From assembly GCF_030623445.1 (NCBI RefSeq), contig NZ_CP130613.1:806001-870000 (forward strand): DNA of 64,000 nt, in the 5' to 3' direction. The notes under the pieces were generated by a model. That model was not told where the DNA came from. It saw only the letters and a list, made by a program, of their open reading frames with translations, and did not search any database. The translations under genes and the position numbers were made by a program. Position 1 is the stretch's first letter; each line of letters starts with the position of its first letter. Source of the DNA: Pseudogemmatithrix spongiicola (lineage in GTDB: Bacteria; Gemmatimonadota; Gemmatimonadetes; Gemmatimonadales; Gemmatimonadaceae). Of this stretch, positions 54,114 through 63,539 are shown in pieces.

Positions 54114-55094
54114 GTGTTCTGCCCTGACTGCGGTACCTGGAACCGGAGCGCCCTGCGCCATTGCGCGCAGTGCAACCGCGCGCTGCCCGACCTGCCGTCG
54201 GCGGTGGATGCACCGGACCACCTGATCACCTCGCTGCGGCACGCCACGGGCCAGCGCTATCGCATCGTGCGGCGGATCGGCGCGGGTGGCATGGCGGATG
54301 TGTACGAGGCACGGCACCACCAGCTGAACCGGCCGCTGGCCGTGAAGGTCATGCATGCCCACCTCGCGCGGGACCGCGAGATGCGCGAGCGCTTCCGGCG
54401 CGAAGCCGAGGCCGCCAGCCGGCTCGGCCACCCGTTCATCTGCGCGCCGCTGGACTACGGCGAGACCGAGGACGCCGTGTATCTCGTGCTGCCGTTCCTC
54501 GGTGGTGGCTGCTTGGCCGACGACCTCATGCGGGAGCGCACCGTCGACGCCGCGCGGACGGCGCGCATCGCCGCGCAGGTCGCGACCGCGCTCGATTACG
54601 CGGCGCGGCAGGGCGTCATCCATCGCGACGTCAAGCCGGACAACGTGCTCTTCGATGCCGACGGCAACGGCATCCTCACGGACTTCGGCATCGCGACCGC
54701 GTACTTCCATGGCCGCATGACGGCCGGTGGCCGCGCGATGGGGACGCCGCACTACATGGCGCCCGAGCAGGCGATGGGCCGCTTCGTCGACGGGCGCGCC
54801 GATCTCTACGCGGTCGGCGTGATGATGTACGAGTGCCTCACGGGCGCCACGCCCTTCGACGGCCCCGATGGCTACGCGATCGGCTACAAGCACGTGCACG
54901 AGCGGCCGAAGCCGCTGTCCAGCGTCGCGCCGGAGGTCCCGCCAGGGCTCGCCGCCATCGTGATGGCCCTGCTCGAGAAGGACCCGAACGCGCGCTACCA
55001 GCGCGGGCACGATCTCGCCGACGCGATCTACCACTGGATGCACGAGACCGGGATCCGCGAGGAGCCCCCGGTGCGCGCCGCGCGACCGCAATGA
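54114..55094 (+). CDS. Zinc-ribbon serine/threonine protein kinase
   Basis: The 326-residue protein starts with a zinc ribbon (Cys3, Cys6, Cys17, Cys20) and continues with a Hanks-type kinase: glycine loop GAGGMADVYEA, ATP Lys78, catalytic HRDVKPDN with Asp172, DFG at 190-192 and MGTPHYMAPEQ. All key residues are intact. There is no membrane helix and no PASTA domain, so it is soluble. The start is GTG. The stop overlaps the priA ATG (ATGA), so kinase and priA are coupled. Substrates are unknown. Confidence 0.92.
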   Translation: MFCPDCGTWNRSALRHCAQCNRALPDLPSAVDAPDHLITSLRHATGQRYRIVRRIGAGGMADVYEARHHQLNRPLAVKVMHAHLARDREMRERFRREAEAASRLGHPFICAPLDYGETEDAVYLVLPFLGGGCLADDLMRERTVDAARTARIAAQVATALDYAARQGVIHRDVKPDNVLFDADGNGILTDFGIATAYFHGRMTAGGRAMGTPHYMAPEQAMGRFVDGRADLYAVGVMMYECLTGATPFDGPDGYAIGYKHVHERPKPLSSVAPEVPPGLAAIVMALLEKDPNARYQRGHDLADAIYHWMHETGIREEPPVRAARPQ

Positions 55095-57352
55095 CGGTAG
55101 CCGCGCGCCTCGTTGAGGTCGCGCTCCCGCTGCCGCTGCTGCGCACCTTCACGTACGCGGTGCCGGAGCGGACACGGCATCCGCTCCTCCCGGGCAGCCG
55201 CGTCGTCGCGCCCGTGCGCGGCAAGCGCGTCATCGGCATCTGCGTCGGCGAGAGCGATGGTGCGCAGCTGGGCGGCAAGGAGGCCAAGGCGCTGCTCGAC
55301 GTCCCCGATGCGACACCCGCGCTGCCGCCGGACCTGCTCGCCGTCTGTCGGTGGATCAGCGAGTACTACGTCGCTCCGCTCGGGCTCGTCTGCCGTGCCG
55401 TGCTCCCGGCCGCGCTCGGCAGCGCGACCAAGCCCGACGCACCCGGCAAGCAGGAGCGGATTCTCGTGCTCAGCGGCGAACTGCCAACCCTGCTCGGCCG
55501 CGACGAAGCCTTCAAGCGCGCGCCGCAGCAGCGCCAGCTCTACGAGTTGCTCGAACAGCTGGGCGGTCGTGCAGCGGTCACGCATCTCGTCGAACAGTTG
55601 GGGTGCACGCCAAGCGTCGTCACGGGACTCGTGAAGCGCGGCCTCGTGCGCATTGAGCAGGCCAGCCGCCTGCGCGACCCCTTTGCCGACCGCAGCGTCG
55701 CGCGCGCAGCCCTGCCGACGCCGACGCCCGCGCAGCGCGAGGCCATCGACCGCATCGTCGCGAGCCCGCCCGGCGCCGTGACGCTGCTGCATGGCATCAC
55801 GGGCAGCGGCAAGACGCTCGTGTATCTGGAAGTCCTGAAGGAGATGGTGCTGCAGCAGGGGAAGTCGGCCATCGTGCTCGTGCCGGAGATCGCGCTGACG
55901 CCACAGGCTGTGGATCGCTTCCGGGCCGTGTTCGGCGACCAGGTCGCCGTCCTGCACTCCGGCCTGAGCGACGGCGAGCGCCTCGATGCCTGGCGCGCCT
56001 TGCAGCGCGGGGAGCGTCGCATCGCCGTCGGCGCGCGTTCCGCGGTGTTCGCGCCGCTCGAGAACCTCGGGGCGATCATCGTCGACGAAGAGCACGAGGC
56101 GAGCTACAAGCAAGCCGAGACGCCACGCTACCACGCGCGCGAGGTCGCCATCATGCGCGCCCGCGAGACCGGCGCGCGCTGCGTGCTCGGCTCGGCGACC
56201 CCGGCGCTGGAGACGTGGGTGAATGCGCGCGACGGACGCTACGGCCAGATTTCGCTGCCCGAACGCGTGGGTGGCGGCGCGCTGCCCCCCGTACGCGTCG
56301 TGGACCTGCGCCAGGAACTCCGCGCGGCGCCCGCACCCCAGCGGGCCCTTCGCAGCGTGCTGAGTGTGCCGCTCGAGCGCGCCCTGCACGATCGCCTCGC
56401 CCGCGGCGAGCAGAGCATCCTGCTGCTCAACCGCCGCGGCTACGCCAGCTTCGTGCAGTGCGACGAGGGCCATGTCGCGACCTGTCCTAACTGCTCGATT
56501 TCGCTGACGTATCACCGCACGCCCGAGCGCCTGGTGTGCCACTACTGCATGCACCAGGCCTCCGCCGAGTCAAACTGTGCGGACTGCGGGTTGCCGTTCA
56601 AGCGGCAGCGAGGCCTCGGGACGCAGCAGGTGGAGCGCCTGCTCGGCGATGTGCTCCCCACCGCGCGCATCGCGCGGATGGACGTCGACACCACCAGCGG
56701 CAAGTGGGCGCACACGGCGATCCTCGATCGCGTCGCGAGTCACGAGGTCGATATCCTGCTCGGCACGCAGATGATCGCCAAGGGTCTCGACTTCCCGAAC
56801 GTGACACTCGTGGGCGTGATCGATGCGGACATCGGCATCAACCTGCCGGACTTTCGCAGTTCTGAGCGCACGTTCCAGCTGCTCAGCCAGGTCGCAGGCC
56901 GTGCCGGGCGCGGGCCGAAGGGCGGGGAAGTCTTCATCCAGACGCGCGCGCCGAGCCATCATGCCGTGCGCTGCGCGATGACGCACGACTACCTCGGCTT
57001 CGTCAACGAGGAGCTGCCGGCGCGCGATTCGCCGCCGTATCCGCCGACGCTCCGGCTGGCGAATGTCGTGGTCAGCGGACTCGACGAAGCGGCGGTCGCT
57101 GCGTTCGCCACGGAGGTGGCGGACTGGCTCACGCAGGCGGAGCTCCGCTTCGGCCTCGGCGTCACGCTGCTCGGACCCGCGCCCTGCCCACTCGAGCGCA
57201 TCAAGAACCGCTGGCGCTGGCATGTGCTGCTCAAGAGCGAGCGGCAGGCGCCGCTGACGCGGCTGCTGCGCGGCCTGCTGACGGGGATTGAGGTGCCAGC
57301 GCGGCACGACCTGCGCCTCGTGGCGGATCGCGACCCGGTCAGCCTGCTCTGA
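55091..57352 (+). CDS. priA: Primosomal replication-restart helicase PriA
   Basis: PriA reloads the replisome at stalled forks. The ATG at 55091 overlaps the kinase stop; longer in-frame starts fall inside the kinase gene. The 753 residues have the 3'-DNA-binding domain, Walker A GITGSGKT, the DEEH box (VDEEHEASYKQ), helicase motifs GSATPALE, GTQMIAKGLDFPN and QVAGRAGR. The zinc region is QCDEGHVATCPNC...LVCHYC...SNCADCG: seven Cys instead of eight, since the first CxxC lost its second Cys (CDEGH). This may weaken one zinc site. Confidence 0.95.
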   Translation: MTVAARLVEVALPLPLLRTFTYAVPERTRHPLLPGSRVVAPVRGKRVIGICVGESDGAQLGGKEAKALLDVPDATPALPPDLLAVCRWISEYYVAPLGLVCRAVLPAALGSATKPDAPGKQERILVLSGELPTLLGRDEAFKRAPQQRQLYELLEQLGGRAAVTHLVEQLGCTPSVVTGLVKRGLVRIEQASRLRDPFADRSVARAALPTPTPAQREAIDRIVASPPGAVTLLHGITGSGKTLVYLEVLKEMVLQQGKSAIVLVPEIALTPQAVDRFRAVFGDQVAVLHSGLSDGERLDAWRALQRGERRIAVGARSAVFAPLENLGAIIVDEEHEASYKQAETPRYHAREVAIMRARETGARCVLGSATPALETWVNARDGRYGQISLPERVGGGALPPVRVVDLRQELRAAPAPQRALRSVLSVPLERALHDRLARGEQSILLLNRRGYASFVQCDEGHVATCPNCSISLTYHRTPERLVCHYCMHQASAESNCADCGLPFKRQRGLGTQQVERLLGDVLPTARIARMDVDTTSGKWAHTAILDRVASHEVDILLGTQMIAKGLDFPNVTLVGVIDADIGINLPDFRSSERTFQLLSQVAGRAGRGPKGGEVFIQTRAPSHHAVRCAMTHDYLGFVNEELPARDSPPYPPTLRLANVVVSGLDEAAVAAFATEVADWLTQAELRFGLGVTLLGPAPCPLERIKNRWRWHVLLKSERQAPLTRLLRGLLTGIEVPARHDLRLVADRDPVSLL

Positions 57353-57412
57353 CCGGCGTCGGGAGGGCGTCCTGAGGTTCCCTCCAGCCCCCTCCGGGGC
57401 GAGATTTCACCC

Positions 57413-57913
57413 ATGACGCAGACCATCCCCCTCGGCTCGGACGCACGCGAGCGTTTCGTCCTGGAAATCGCGAACGTGTTGGCGCCGGAGCGCATTGTCG
57501 AGGCGTACTTCTTCGCGCCGCTTCGACAGGGGCAGATCGAGACGGGCGTCTGCGTGCTGGCCGCGCTGCCCGAGGGGGCGGACCCGCAGCCAACTGAGCC
57601 GGTGTCTGGTGATTCCAGCGACACCGAGGCCCTGGCCGAAGCCAGCGCTCCCGCCTTCCCCGAGGGCGCGCGCATTTCCTCGCGCCACGTGGTCTACTCG
57701 GCGCGCTACCGCTGGACCCGCAAGGGTCCGGAGCGCGGCAAGTGGGAGTGCGAGGTGATCGCGGAGGCCGACGCGCCGTTGATCACCGTCGAGGCCGTGG
57801 TGCAGGGCGTGCAGCGGCGCGCCAGCGAGCCGCTCGAGGTCCAGAAGATCGACGGCGACGCCGTGCGCGCGATGGTGGCCGAGGCCCAGCGGCAGTGGCC
57901 GAAGACGGCGTAA
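57413..57913 (+). CDS. Hypothetical protein
   Basis: The 166 residues are not recognised. The first 55 or so look like a beta-rich domain (RFVLEIANVLAPERIVEAYF, GVCVLAALP), then an acidic linker with Ser/Glu/Ala, and a C-terminal half with beta strands (SSRHVVYSARYRWTRKGPE, WECEVIAEADAPLITVEAVV). No signal or membrane helix is present. It lies 60 bases after priA and overlaps the Fur-family start by 19 bases. A link to regulator or priA is not shown. Confidence 0.72.
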   Translation: MTQTIPLGSDARERFVLEIANVLAPERIVEAYFFAPLRQGQIETGVCVLAALPEGADPQPTEPVSGDSSDTEALAEASAPAFPEGARISSRHVVYSARYRWTRKGPERGKWECEVIAEADAPLITVEAVVQGVQRRASEPLEVQKIDGDAVRAMVAEAQRQWPKTA

Positions 57914-58371
57914 CCTCCGCCTTCGTGCGGTATCTCCGCGAGCACAATCTGCCCGTGACGGCGCAGCGGCTCGCGATCGCCGAGGTGTTGTTGAGTGCCG
58001 ACCGCCATCTCTCGGCCGAGGACGTCGCCGCCGAAGTGAGTGCGCAGGGCCGCAAGGTCGGCACGGCCACCGTGTATCGCACCATCGACACGCTGCTGGA
58101 GAGCGGGCTCATCGTCGAGCGGGACTTCGGCGAGGGCTTTCGTCGTTTCGAGCCGGCGCGCGACGTCCCGAACCATGAGCATCTCGTGTGTTCCGTCTGT
58201 GGCAAGGTCGAGGAGTTCCGCGATGAGCGGCTCGAACGCATGACCACGATCGTGGCGGAGTCGCGCGGCTTCGCTCGCCAGAGCCATCGGCTCGTGATCC
58301 ACGGTGTGTGCCGCGACTGCCAGCGCGGCGGCGCCGCCACACCTTCGCCGTCGCCTTGGGGGCGTCGCTAA
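57895..58371 (+). CDS. Fur-family metal-dependent regulator
   Basis: Fur/PerR/Zur proteins repress genes in response to metals or peroxide. The 158 residues show the winged-helix part (REHNLPVTAQRLAIAEVLL, TATVYRTIDTLLESG) and the metal part NHEHLVCSVCGK with a second CRDC pair near the end (structural zinc). A His-rich HEHLVC stretch supports sensor function. GTG 57895 is used because it gives the usual N-terminus; GTG 57925 is the shorter option. It ends two bases before the CcdA-like gene, suggesting co-expression. Confidence 0.88.
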   Translation: MAEDGVTSAFVRYLREHNLPVTAQRLAIAEVLLSADRHLSAEDVAAEVSAQGRKVGTATVYRTIDTLLESGLIVERDFGEGFRRFEPARDVPNHEHLVCSVCGKVEEFRDERLERMTTIVAESRGFARQSHRLVIHGVCRDCQRGGAATPSPSPWGRR

Positions 58372-58373
58372 CC

Positions 58374-59102
58374 ATGGAAACTGCTGCCTCGCTGAGCCTT
58401 GCCATCGCCTTCGGCGCGGGCATCCTGAGCTTCCTGAGCCCGTGCGTGCTACCCCTCGTGCCCAGCTACATCACGTTCATCACGGGCATGAATTACGAAG
58501 ACCTGCAGGGCTCGCGGAAGGACACGCTGATCCATGCGCTGCTCTTCGTGGTCGGTTTCTCACTGATCTTCCTCGCCTTGGGAGCCGGCGCGACCGTCTT
58601 CGGACAGGTGATGATCCAGAACCGCGACATCATCAGCCGCATCGGTGGCGTGCTCATCATCGTGTTCGGCCTCTACCTGCTCGGCGCGTTCAACCTCTCG
58701 TTCCTCATGAAGGACACGCGCCTGCACCTGGCCGATAAACCGCTGGGGTATTTCGGCAGCGTCGTGGTGGGCATCGCCTTCGGCGCCGGGTGGTCACCGT
58801 GCATCGGCCCCATCCTCGGCGCCATCCTCACGATGGCCGCGAACGAGAACGACGTGAGCCGCGGGCTCACGCTGCTCGGCGCCTACTCGGCGGGCCTGGC
58901 GATTCCCTTCGTGGCCTCGGCGCTGATGGTCGAGCGCTTCCTCGAGGTCTTCGCCAAGGTGCGGCGGCACATGATCTGGGTGAACCGCTTCGCCGGCACG
59001 TTGCTGGTGTTCGTCGGCGTGCTCATGCTCACGAACCGCTTCACGATCCTCGCCAACTGGCTCCAGGCGTTCACGCCGGAGTGGTTGTTCAACCGGATCT
59101 GA
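58374..59102 (+). CDS. CcdA-like thiol-disulfide transporter
   Basis: CcdA/DsbD-type proteins carry electrons across the membrane for cytochrome c maturation or disulfide reduction. The 242 residues have six predicted helices and the two active Cys: FLSPCVLPLVPSY near the first helix and WSPCIGPILGA near the fourth. The ATG at 58374 is preferred; an in-frame start at 58308 lies inside the fur gene. It is convergent with the ABC exporter, and the two coding ends overlap by 14 bases (59089-59102). Confidence 0.9.
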   Translation: METAASLSLAIAFGAGILSFLSPCVLPLVPSYITFITGMNYEDLQGSRKDTLIHALLFVVGFSLIFLALGAGATVFGQVMIQNRDIISRIGGVLIIVFGLYLLGAFNLSFLMKDTRLHLADKPLGYFGSVVVGIAFGAGWSPCIGPILGAILTMAANENDVSRGLTLLGAYSAGLAIPFVASALMVERFLEVFAKVRRHMIWVNRFAGTLLVFVGVLMLTNRFTILANWLQAFTPEWLFNRI

Positions 59103-60891
59103 GCGCGGGCTCCTCGGGGCGGCCCGCCGGGTCGCCCTCGATCTCGTCCTCCAGCTGCTGCCGCCGCAACAGCGTCCAGTAGCGCCCCTGCCGCCGCAGC
59201 AGCTCGTCGTGCGTGCCCTGCTCGGCGACGCGGCCCTCGTCGAGCACCAGGATCCAGTTCGCATCGCGGATCGCCGTGATGCGGTGCGACGCGATGATCG
59301 CCGTGCGGCCGGCCAGCGCGTGGCGTAGTTCGCGGAGAATTGCCGCTTCGGTGTGCGTGTCCACCGCCGAGAGCGCGTCGTCGAGAATCACGACGCTTGG
59401 CCGACGCGCCAAGGCGCGGGCGAGCGAGGCGCGTTGCTTCTGTCCGCCCGAGAGGTTGATGCCGCGCTCGCCGAGCATCGTGTCCCAGCCGCCCGGAAAC
59501 CCCTCGATCGTCTCACGCAGCTGCGCGACCTCGGAAGCCCAGCGCGCATCGTCCGGGTTCTCGCTGCCGTAGCCAAGGTTGGTCGCAAGCGTCTCGCTGA
59601 AGAGCAGGCTCTCCTGCGGCACGAAGCCGATCTCCTGGCGGAGCACGGCGAGCGGGATGTCCCGCACGTCGACGCCGTCGATGAGCACGCGGCCCCCCGT
59701 GACGTCGGCGAGACGCGGAATGAGCTCGAGCAGCGTGGACTTGCCCGAGCCCGTCGCGCCGACGATGCCGAGCGTGGCGCCCGGCGGTACCGTCACCGAG
59801 ATGTCCTGGAGGACCTCGCGCGGCGTCTCGCCCTCTCGTGCCGGGTAGGCAAAGCGCACGTGCTCCAGCGTGATGCCGCGTCCGCCGCTGGTTGGCGGCA
59901 GCGGCACGGCGACGCGCGGCGGCGCCGGATCGGCGACGGCCGGCGTGGCATCGAGGATGTCGAGCAGGCGCGTCATGGACGCCGCGCCGCGCTGGAAGAG
60001 GCTGGTGACCCAGCCCAACGCGATCAGCGGCCAGGTGAGGTTCGCGAGATACAGGCCGAACGCCACGAACGCGCCCACGCTGATGGTCCCCGCCACGACC
60101 TGCGCGCCGCCGAACCCCAGCACGGCGGCCGCGCCGAGGCCCGCGAAGAACGTGAAGCTCGGACCCATCATCGCATTGAGCCGCACCAGCGCGACGTTCC
60201 GTTCGAGGTAGTCGCGCGAGATGTCGTCGAAGCGCCGCTGCTCGGCGTCCTCCTGGCGGTAGGCGCGGATGATGCGGAGGCCCGAGAGGTGCTCCTGCAC
60301 GAGCGTGGTGAGGTCGCCGAAGCGGGCCTGCACGCGCTCGAAGCGGTCGTGGATCGCCTTGCCAAGTCGCAGTGTGATCAGCGGCAGCACGATCATCGGC
60401 GCGAGGGCAATGAGCGTCAGCCGCGGCGAGATGGCGATCATGAACGACAGGGCGAACACGCCGCCGAAGATCGTGTTCGTGAGGTACATGATGGCCGGCC
60501 CGACGGCCATGCGCACCGCGCCGATGTCGTTCGTGAGCTTGGCCATCAGCTCGCCCGTGCGCGTGCGCCCGTACCAACCGGGGTCGAGCCGCGCGAGGTG
60601 CGCGAACAGGTCCTCGCGCAGGTCGTGTTCGATGATGCGCGAGACGCCGTTGAGGATCTCGCGCATCTGGAACCGGAATACCGCCATCCCCAGGGTAACG
60701 CCGACCATCGTGGCGGCGGTCTTGAGGATGTCGCGGAGAGGCGCGCCGGCGGCCATCGCGTCCAGCGCGTGCCGGATCAGCGTCGGCAGCCAGCTGAACA
60801 TCGCGGTGGAGAGCACCACGCAGAGCAGCCCGTACGCGATGCGCCAGCGGTACGGTTTGACCCAGGGCAAAACCCGCGTGAGCGAGGTCAC
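59089..60891 (-). CDS. ABC exporter (fused membrane and ATPase domains)
   Basis: The 600-residue protein has six membrane helices in an MsbA/LmrA-type fold (about 1-310), then a nucleotide-binding domain with Walker A GATGSGKST, Q-loop VPQESLLF, signature LSGGQKQR and Walker B VVILDDALSAVD. Half-transporter of this kind works as a homodimer. The substrate (lipid, drug or other) cannot be told. The start is GTG. Its end overlaps the CcdA-like gene on the other strand. It is divergent from the glycine-zipper lipoprotein gene, with 83 bases between. Confidence 0.92.
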   Translation of the reverse strand: MTSLTRVLPWVKPYRWRIAYGLLCVVLSTAMFSWLPTLIRHALDAMAAGAPLRDILKTAATMVGVTLGMAVFRFQMREILNGVSRIIEHDLREDLFAHLARLDPGWYGRTRTGELMAKLTNDIGAVRMAVGPAIMYLTNTIFGGVFALSFMIAISPRLTLIALAPMIVLPLITLRLGKAIHDRFERVQARFGDLTTLVQEHLSGLRIIRAYRQEDAEQRRFDDISRDYLERNVALVRLNAMMGPSFTFFAGLGAAAVLGFGGAQVVAGTISVGAFVAFGLYLANLTWPLIALGWVTSLFQRGAASMTRLLDILDATPAVADPAPPRVAVPLPPTSGGRGITLEHVRFAYPAREGETPREVLQDISVTVPPGATLGIVGATGSGKSTLLELIPRLADVTGGRVLIDGVDVRDIPLAVLRQEIGFVPQESLLFSETLATNLGYGSENPDDARWASEVAQLRETIEGFPGGWDTMLGERGINLSGGQKQRASLARALARRPSVVILDDALSAVDTHTEAAILRELRHALAGRTAIIASHRITAIRDANWILVLDEGRVAEQGTHDELLRRQGRYWTLLRRQQLEDEIEGDPAGRPEEPALRSG

Positions 60892-60974
60892 AGTCCCGCC
60901 ACGGCGGTTGAGGAACTGCGGTCCAAGCGCGAAGTTCTACCGCAACGCGGGACCCCCACACCAGGAGATGGCAT

Positions 60975-61754
60975 ATGCTGAAGAATTCTATCCGGCAGTC
61001 CGTATTCGCGCTGGCCGTCGTGGCCGTTGCCGCCTGCGGCGGCGGTGACTCGTCCGAGGCGGCGCGCGAGATCGAGCTCGCGCCCGCGGATTCGGGCGCC
61101 GCGCTGAGCGACGCACCGGCGCAGACCGCTGCCCCCGCCGCGCCGACGCCCGCCACACCGGCTCCCGCGCGGTCCACGGCTGCGGCGCGGCCCACGACAT
61201 CGACCCCGGCCGCGGCGACCGCCCGCACCGGCGCCCTCTCCGCGGGCGCCACGCTCGCGCTGGCCTCGGGTTCGCGCATTTGCACCAACACCCACAAGGT
61301 CGGCGATCGCTTCACTGCGACCACCACGGCCGATGTCCAGGCCACGAACGGCGTCACCATCCCAGCCGGCTCTGAGGTCACGCTGGAAGTCGTCGAGTCC
61401 GCGCGCGGCCAGAACGGCCGTGACAACGTGAAGCTGGCCTTCAAGCCCGTTTCCATCTCCGTGCGCGGCGCGAGCAGCAACCTCACGGCGGACGTCACGC
61501 GCGTTGCGGCGCTGGAGTACGACCGCGTGCAGAGCAATACAACGCAGGCGGGCAAGGTCGCGGCAGGCGCTGCGGTCGGTGCCATCGCCGGCCAGGTCGC
61601 AGGCCGCGACACCAAGAGCACGGTGATCGGCGCTGCGGTGGGCGCCGCCGCGGGTGGCGCGGTTGCCGCCGCGACCACCGACTACCATGGCTGCCTTGCA
61701 GCCAACGCGGCGCTCACGATCACGCTCACGGAGCAACTGACGGTGCGCGGCTAA
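60975..61754 (+). CDS. Glycine-zipper lipoprotein
   Basis: The 259 residues have a lipobox VAAC (Cys21), an Ala/Pro/Thr linker (about 50-85), a beta-rich domain (ICTNTHKVGDRFTATTTADV, VTIPAGSEVTLEVVES) and two glycine-zipper helices (GKVAAGAAVGAIAGQVAG, STVIGAAVGAAAGGAVAAA). Glycine zippers pack in membranes or make oligomers; outer-membrane lipoproteins such as SlyB carry them. AGGAGA seven bases before the ATG supports the start. It ends just before a perfect palindrome. Confidence 0.83.
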   Translation: MLKNSIRQSVFALAVVAVAACGGGDSSEAAREIELAPADSGAALSDAPAQTAAPAAPTPATPAPARSTAAARPTTSTPAAATARTGALSAGATLALASGSRICTNTHKVGDRFTATTTADVQATNGVTIPAGSEVTLEVVESARGQNGRDNVKLAFKPVSISVRGASSNLTADVTRVAALEYDRVQSNTTQAGKVAAGAAVGAIAGQVAGRDTKSTVIGAAVGAAAGGAVAAATTDYHGCLAANAALTITLTEQLTVRG

Positions 61755-61769
61755 GCCCTCCGCCGTCGA

Positions 61770-61807
61770 CGAAGGGGGGAGGCGCCGCGCGGCGCCTCCC
61801 CCCTTCG
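61770..61807. terminator. Perfect 38-base palindrome between convergent genes
   Basis: A 19-base arm (61770-61788) is followed with no loop by its exact inverse complement (61789-61807). It sits between two convergent genes (ends at 61754 and 61812), so it can serve as a hairpin end in both directions. No T-run is present. Confidence 0.65.
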
Positions 61808-61811
61808 TGCA

Positions 61812-63539
61812 TCAGTACCCGACCGCGCCGCCGCTGCCGCGCGGCTCGTGCACCCCGTGCCACACGCTGCCACTGCGCATGACGGCATTCACGTTCGCAA
61901 TGCCACCCTGCGCCGTGAGCTCGTGGCCCATCCGTCGCAGGCGCCGTAGCGTGCGGTCGTCGAAGCCCTGCGACTCGTGGCGGATCGCATCCGGCAGCGC
62001 CTGGTGATGCATGCGCGGTGCGCGCATCGCCTCGGTGAGCGGCATGCCGAACTCGATCACGTTCAAGATCACCTGCGTGGTGGCCGTGATGATCGTCGGG
62101 CCACCCGCGGCGCCCACCACAAGCAGCACGTCGCCCTGCGGATCCAGCACGATCGTCGGTGACATCGCACTCAGCATCCGCTTGCCCGGCTGGATCGCGT
62201 TCGCCTCGCCCTGCACGAGGCCGAACATGTTCGGCGTGCCCGGCTGTGCGGCGAAGTCATCCATCTCGTTGTTCAGGAAGAACCCACCGCCGCGCACCCA
62301 CACCGCGCTGCCATAGCCGCCGTTGATCGTCGTCGTGGTCGCGACGGCATTGCCCCGCGCGTCCACCACCGAATAGTGCGTCGTGTGCTCGGGCTCCGGA
62401 CCGCTCTCGAACGCCGGTGTCCGTGACGCGCGTCGGCGGCTGATCTGCGACGCCAGCCCCGCCGCGTACTCCTTGCTCACCAGCTGCTCACGCGGCACCG
62501 GCACGAAGTCCGGATCCGCCAGCTTCGCGTTGCGGTCCATGAACGAGCGCCGGAACGCCTCGGCCAACAGGTGCACGTATTCGGGGCTGCCGAATGGCGG
62601 CAGCGGGGCGAAGCGCTCGAGGATGTTGAAGGTCTCACTCATCGTGATGCCGCCCGAACTCGCCGGTGGCATCGTGATCAGCGTATGGCCGCGGTACGTG
62701 GTGAGGATCGGCTCGCGCCACTTGGGCTCGTAGCGCCGCAAGTCCTCGCGCGTGATGATGCCGCCGCCCTGCCGCATCTCTTCGACCAGCGCTTCGCCCA
62801 CCGGTCCGTCGTAGAACGCCTTCGGCCCCTGCTCGGCGATCAGCTGCAGCGACCGCGCGAGCTCCGGCTGCCGCAGCGTGCTGCCCGGCGCCGGGGGCGC
62901 ACCGTTCGGATAGAACGTCGCGCAACCGGCGAACTCGCAGAGCCGCCGCTGCGCGCCGCGCAGCGAGAGGAACAGCGCGCTGTCCACCGGGAAGCCATCG
63001 CGCGCGAGCCGGATCGCCGGCGCCATCACCTCGGCCAGCGACTTCGTGCCGTAGCGCTCCAACGCCGCCGCCATGCCCGCCACCGCGCCGGGCACGCCGC
63101 TCGCGAGATGGCCCGTGAGGCGACGGTCGGTGAGCTTGCCCGTGCTGTCCACGTACATGTCACGCGTCGCCGCCAGCGGCGCGACCTCGCGGTAGTCCAG
63201 CGCCGCCGTGCGCCCGTCGGCCATGCGGATGGTCATGAAGCCGCCGCCGCCGATGTTCCCGGCAAACGGATAGGTCACCGCGAGCGCGAAGCCCACGGCG
63301 ACCGCGGCGTCGACCGCGTTGCCGCCCGCGCGCATGATCTCCGCCCCCGCGGCGCTCGCCAAGTCGCTGTTGCTCGAGACCATCGCGTTGGCCCCCGTGA
63401 CCGGCTCCCGCAGTTCGGGAAAGCGCCAGCCACCCGCATACGTGCCGCTCAGTCGCGCGTCGGTGCCGGCGCTCGGTTGGCGGCAGGCGGTCAGCGCGAC
63501 CGCGAGAAGGGTCAGGCTCCACAGCGTGCGACGCATCAC
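61812..63539 (-). CDS. ggt: Gamma-glutamyltransferase (lipoprotein)
   Basis: GGT cuts the gamma-glutamyl bond of glutathione and similar peptides and is made as a precursor that cleaves itself before a Thr. The 575 residues have a lipobox LTAC (Cys19), the large-subunit segment NAVDAAVAVGFALAVTYPF, the cleavage site at Thr386 in EHTTHYSVVD, and GGGFFLNNEMDDF and SAMSPTIVLD of the small subunit. Its start overlaps the stop of the next gene on the same strand (ATGA). It probably acts in the periplasm. Confidence 0.92.
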   Translation of the reverse strand: MMRRTLWSLTLLAVALTACRQPSAGTDARLSGTYAGGWRFPELREPVTGANAMVSSNSDLASAAGAEIMRAGGNAVDAAVAVGFALAVTYPFAGNIGGGGFMTIRMADGRTAALDYREVAPLAATRDMYVDSTGKLTDRRLTGHLASGVPGAVAGMAAALERYGTKSLAEVMAPAIRLARDGFPVDSALFLSLRGAQRRLCEFAGCATFYPNGAPPAPGSTLRQPELARSLQLIAEQGPKAFYDGPVGEALVEEMRQGGGIITREDLRRYEPKWREPILTTYRGHTLITMPPASSGGITMSETFNILERFAPLPPFGSPEYVHLLAEAFRRSFMDRNAKLADPDFVPVPREQLVSKEYAAGLASQISRRRASRTPAFESGPEPEHTTHYSVVDARGNAVATTTTINGGYGSAVWVRGGGFFLNNEMDDFAAQPGTPNMFGLVQGEANAIQPGKRMLSAMSPTIVLDPQGDVLLVVGAAGGPTIITATTQVILNVIEFGMPLTEAMRAPRMHHQALPDAIRHESQGFDDRTLRRLRRMGHELTAQGGIANVNAVMRSGSVWHGVHEPRGSGGAVGY

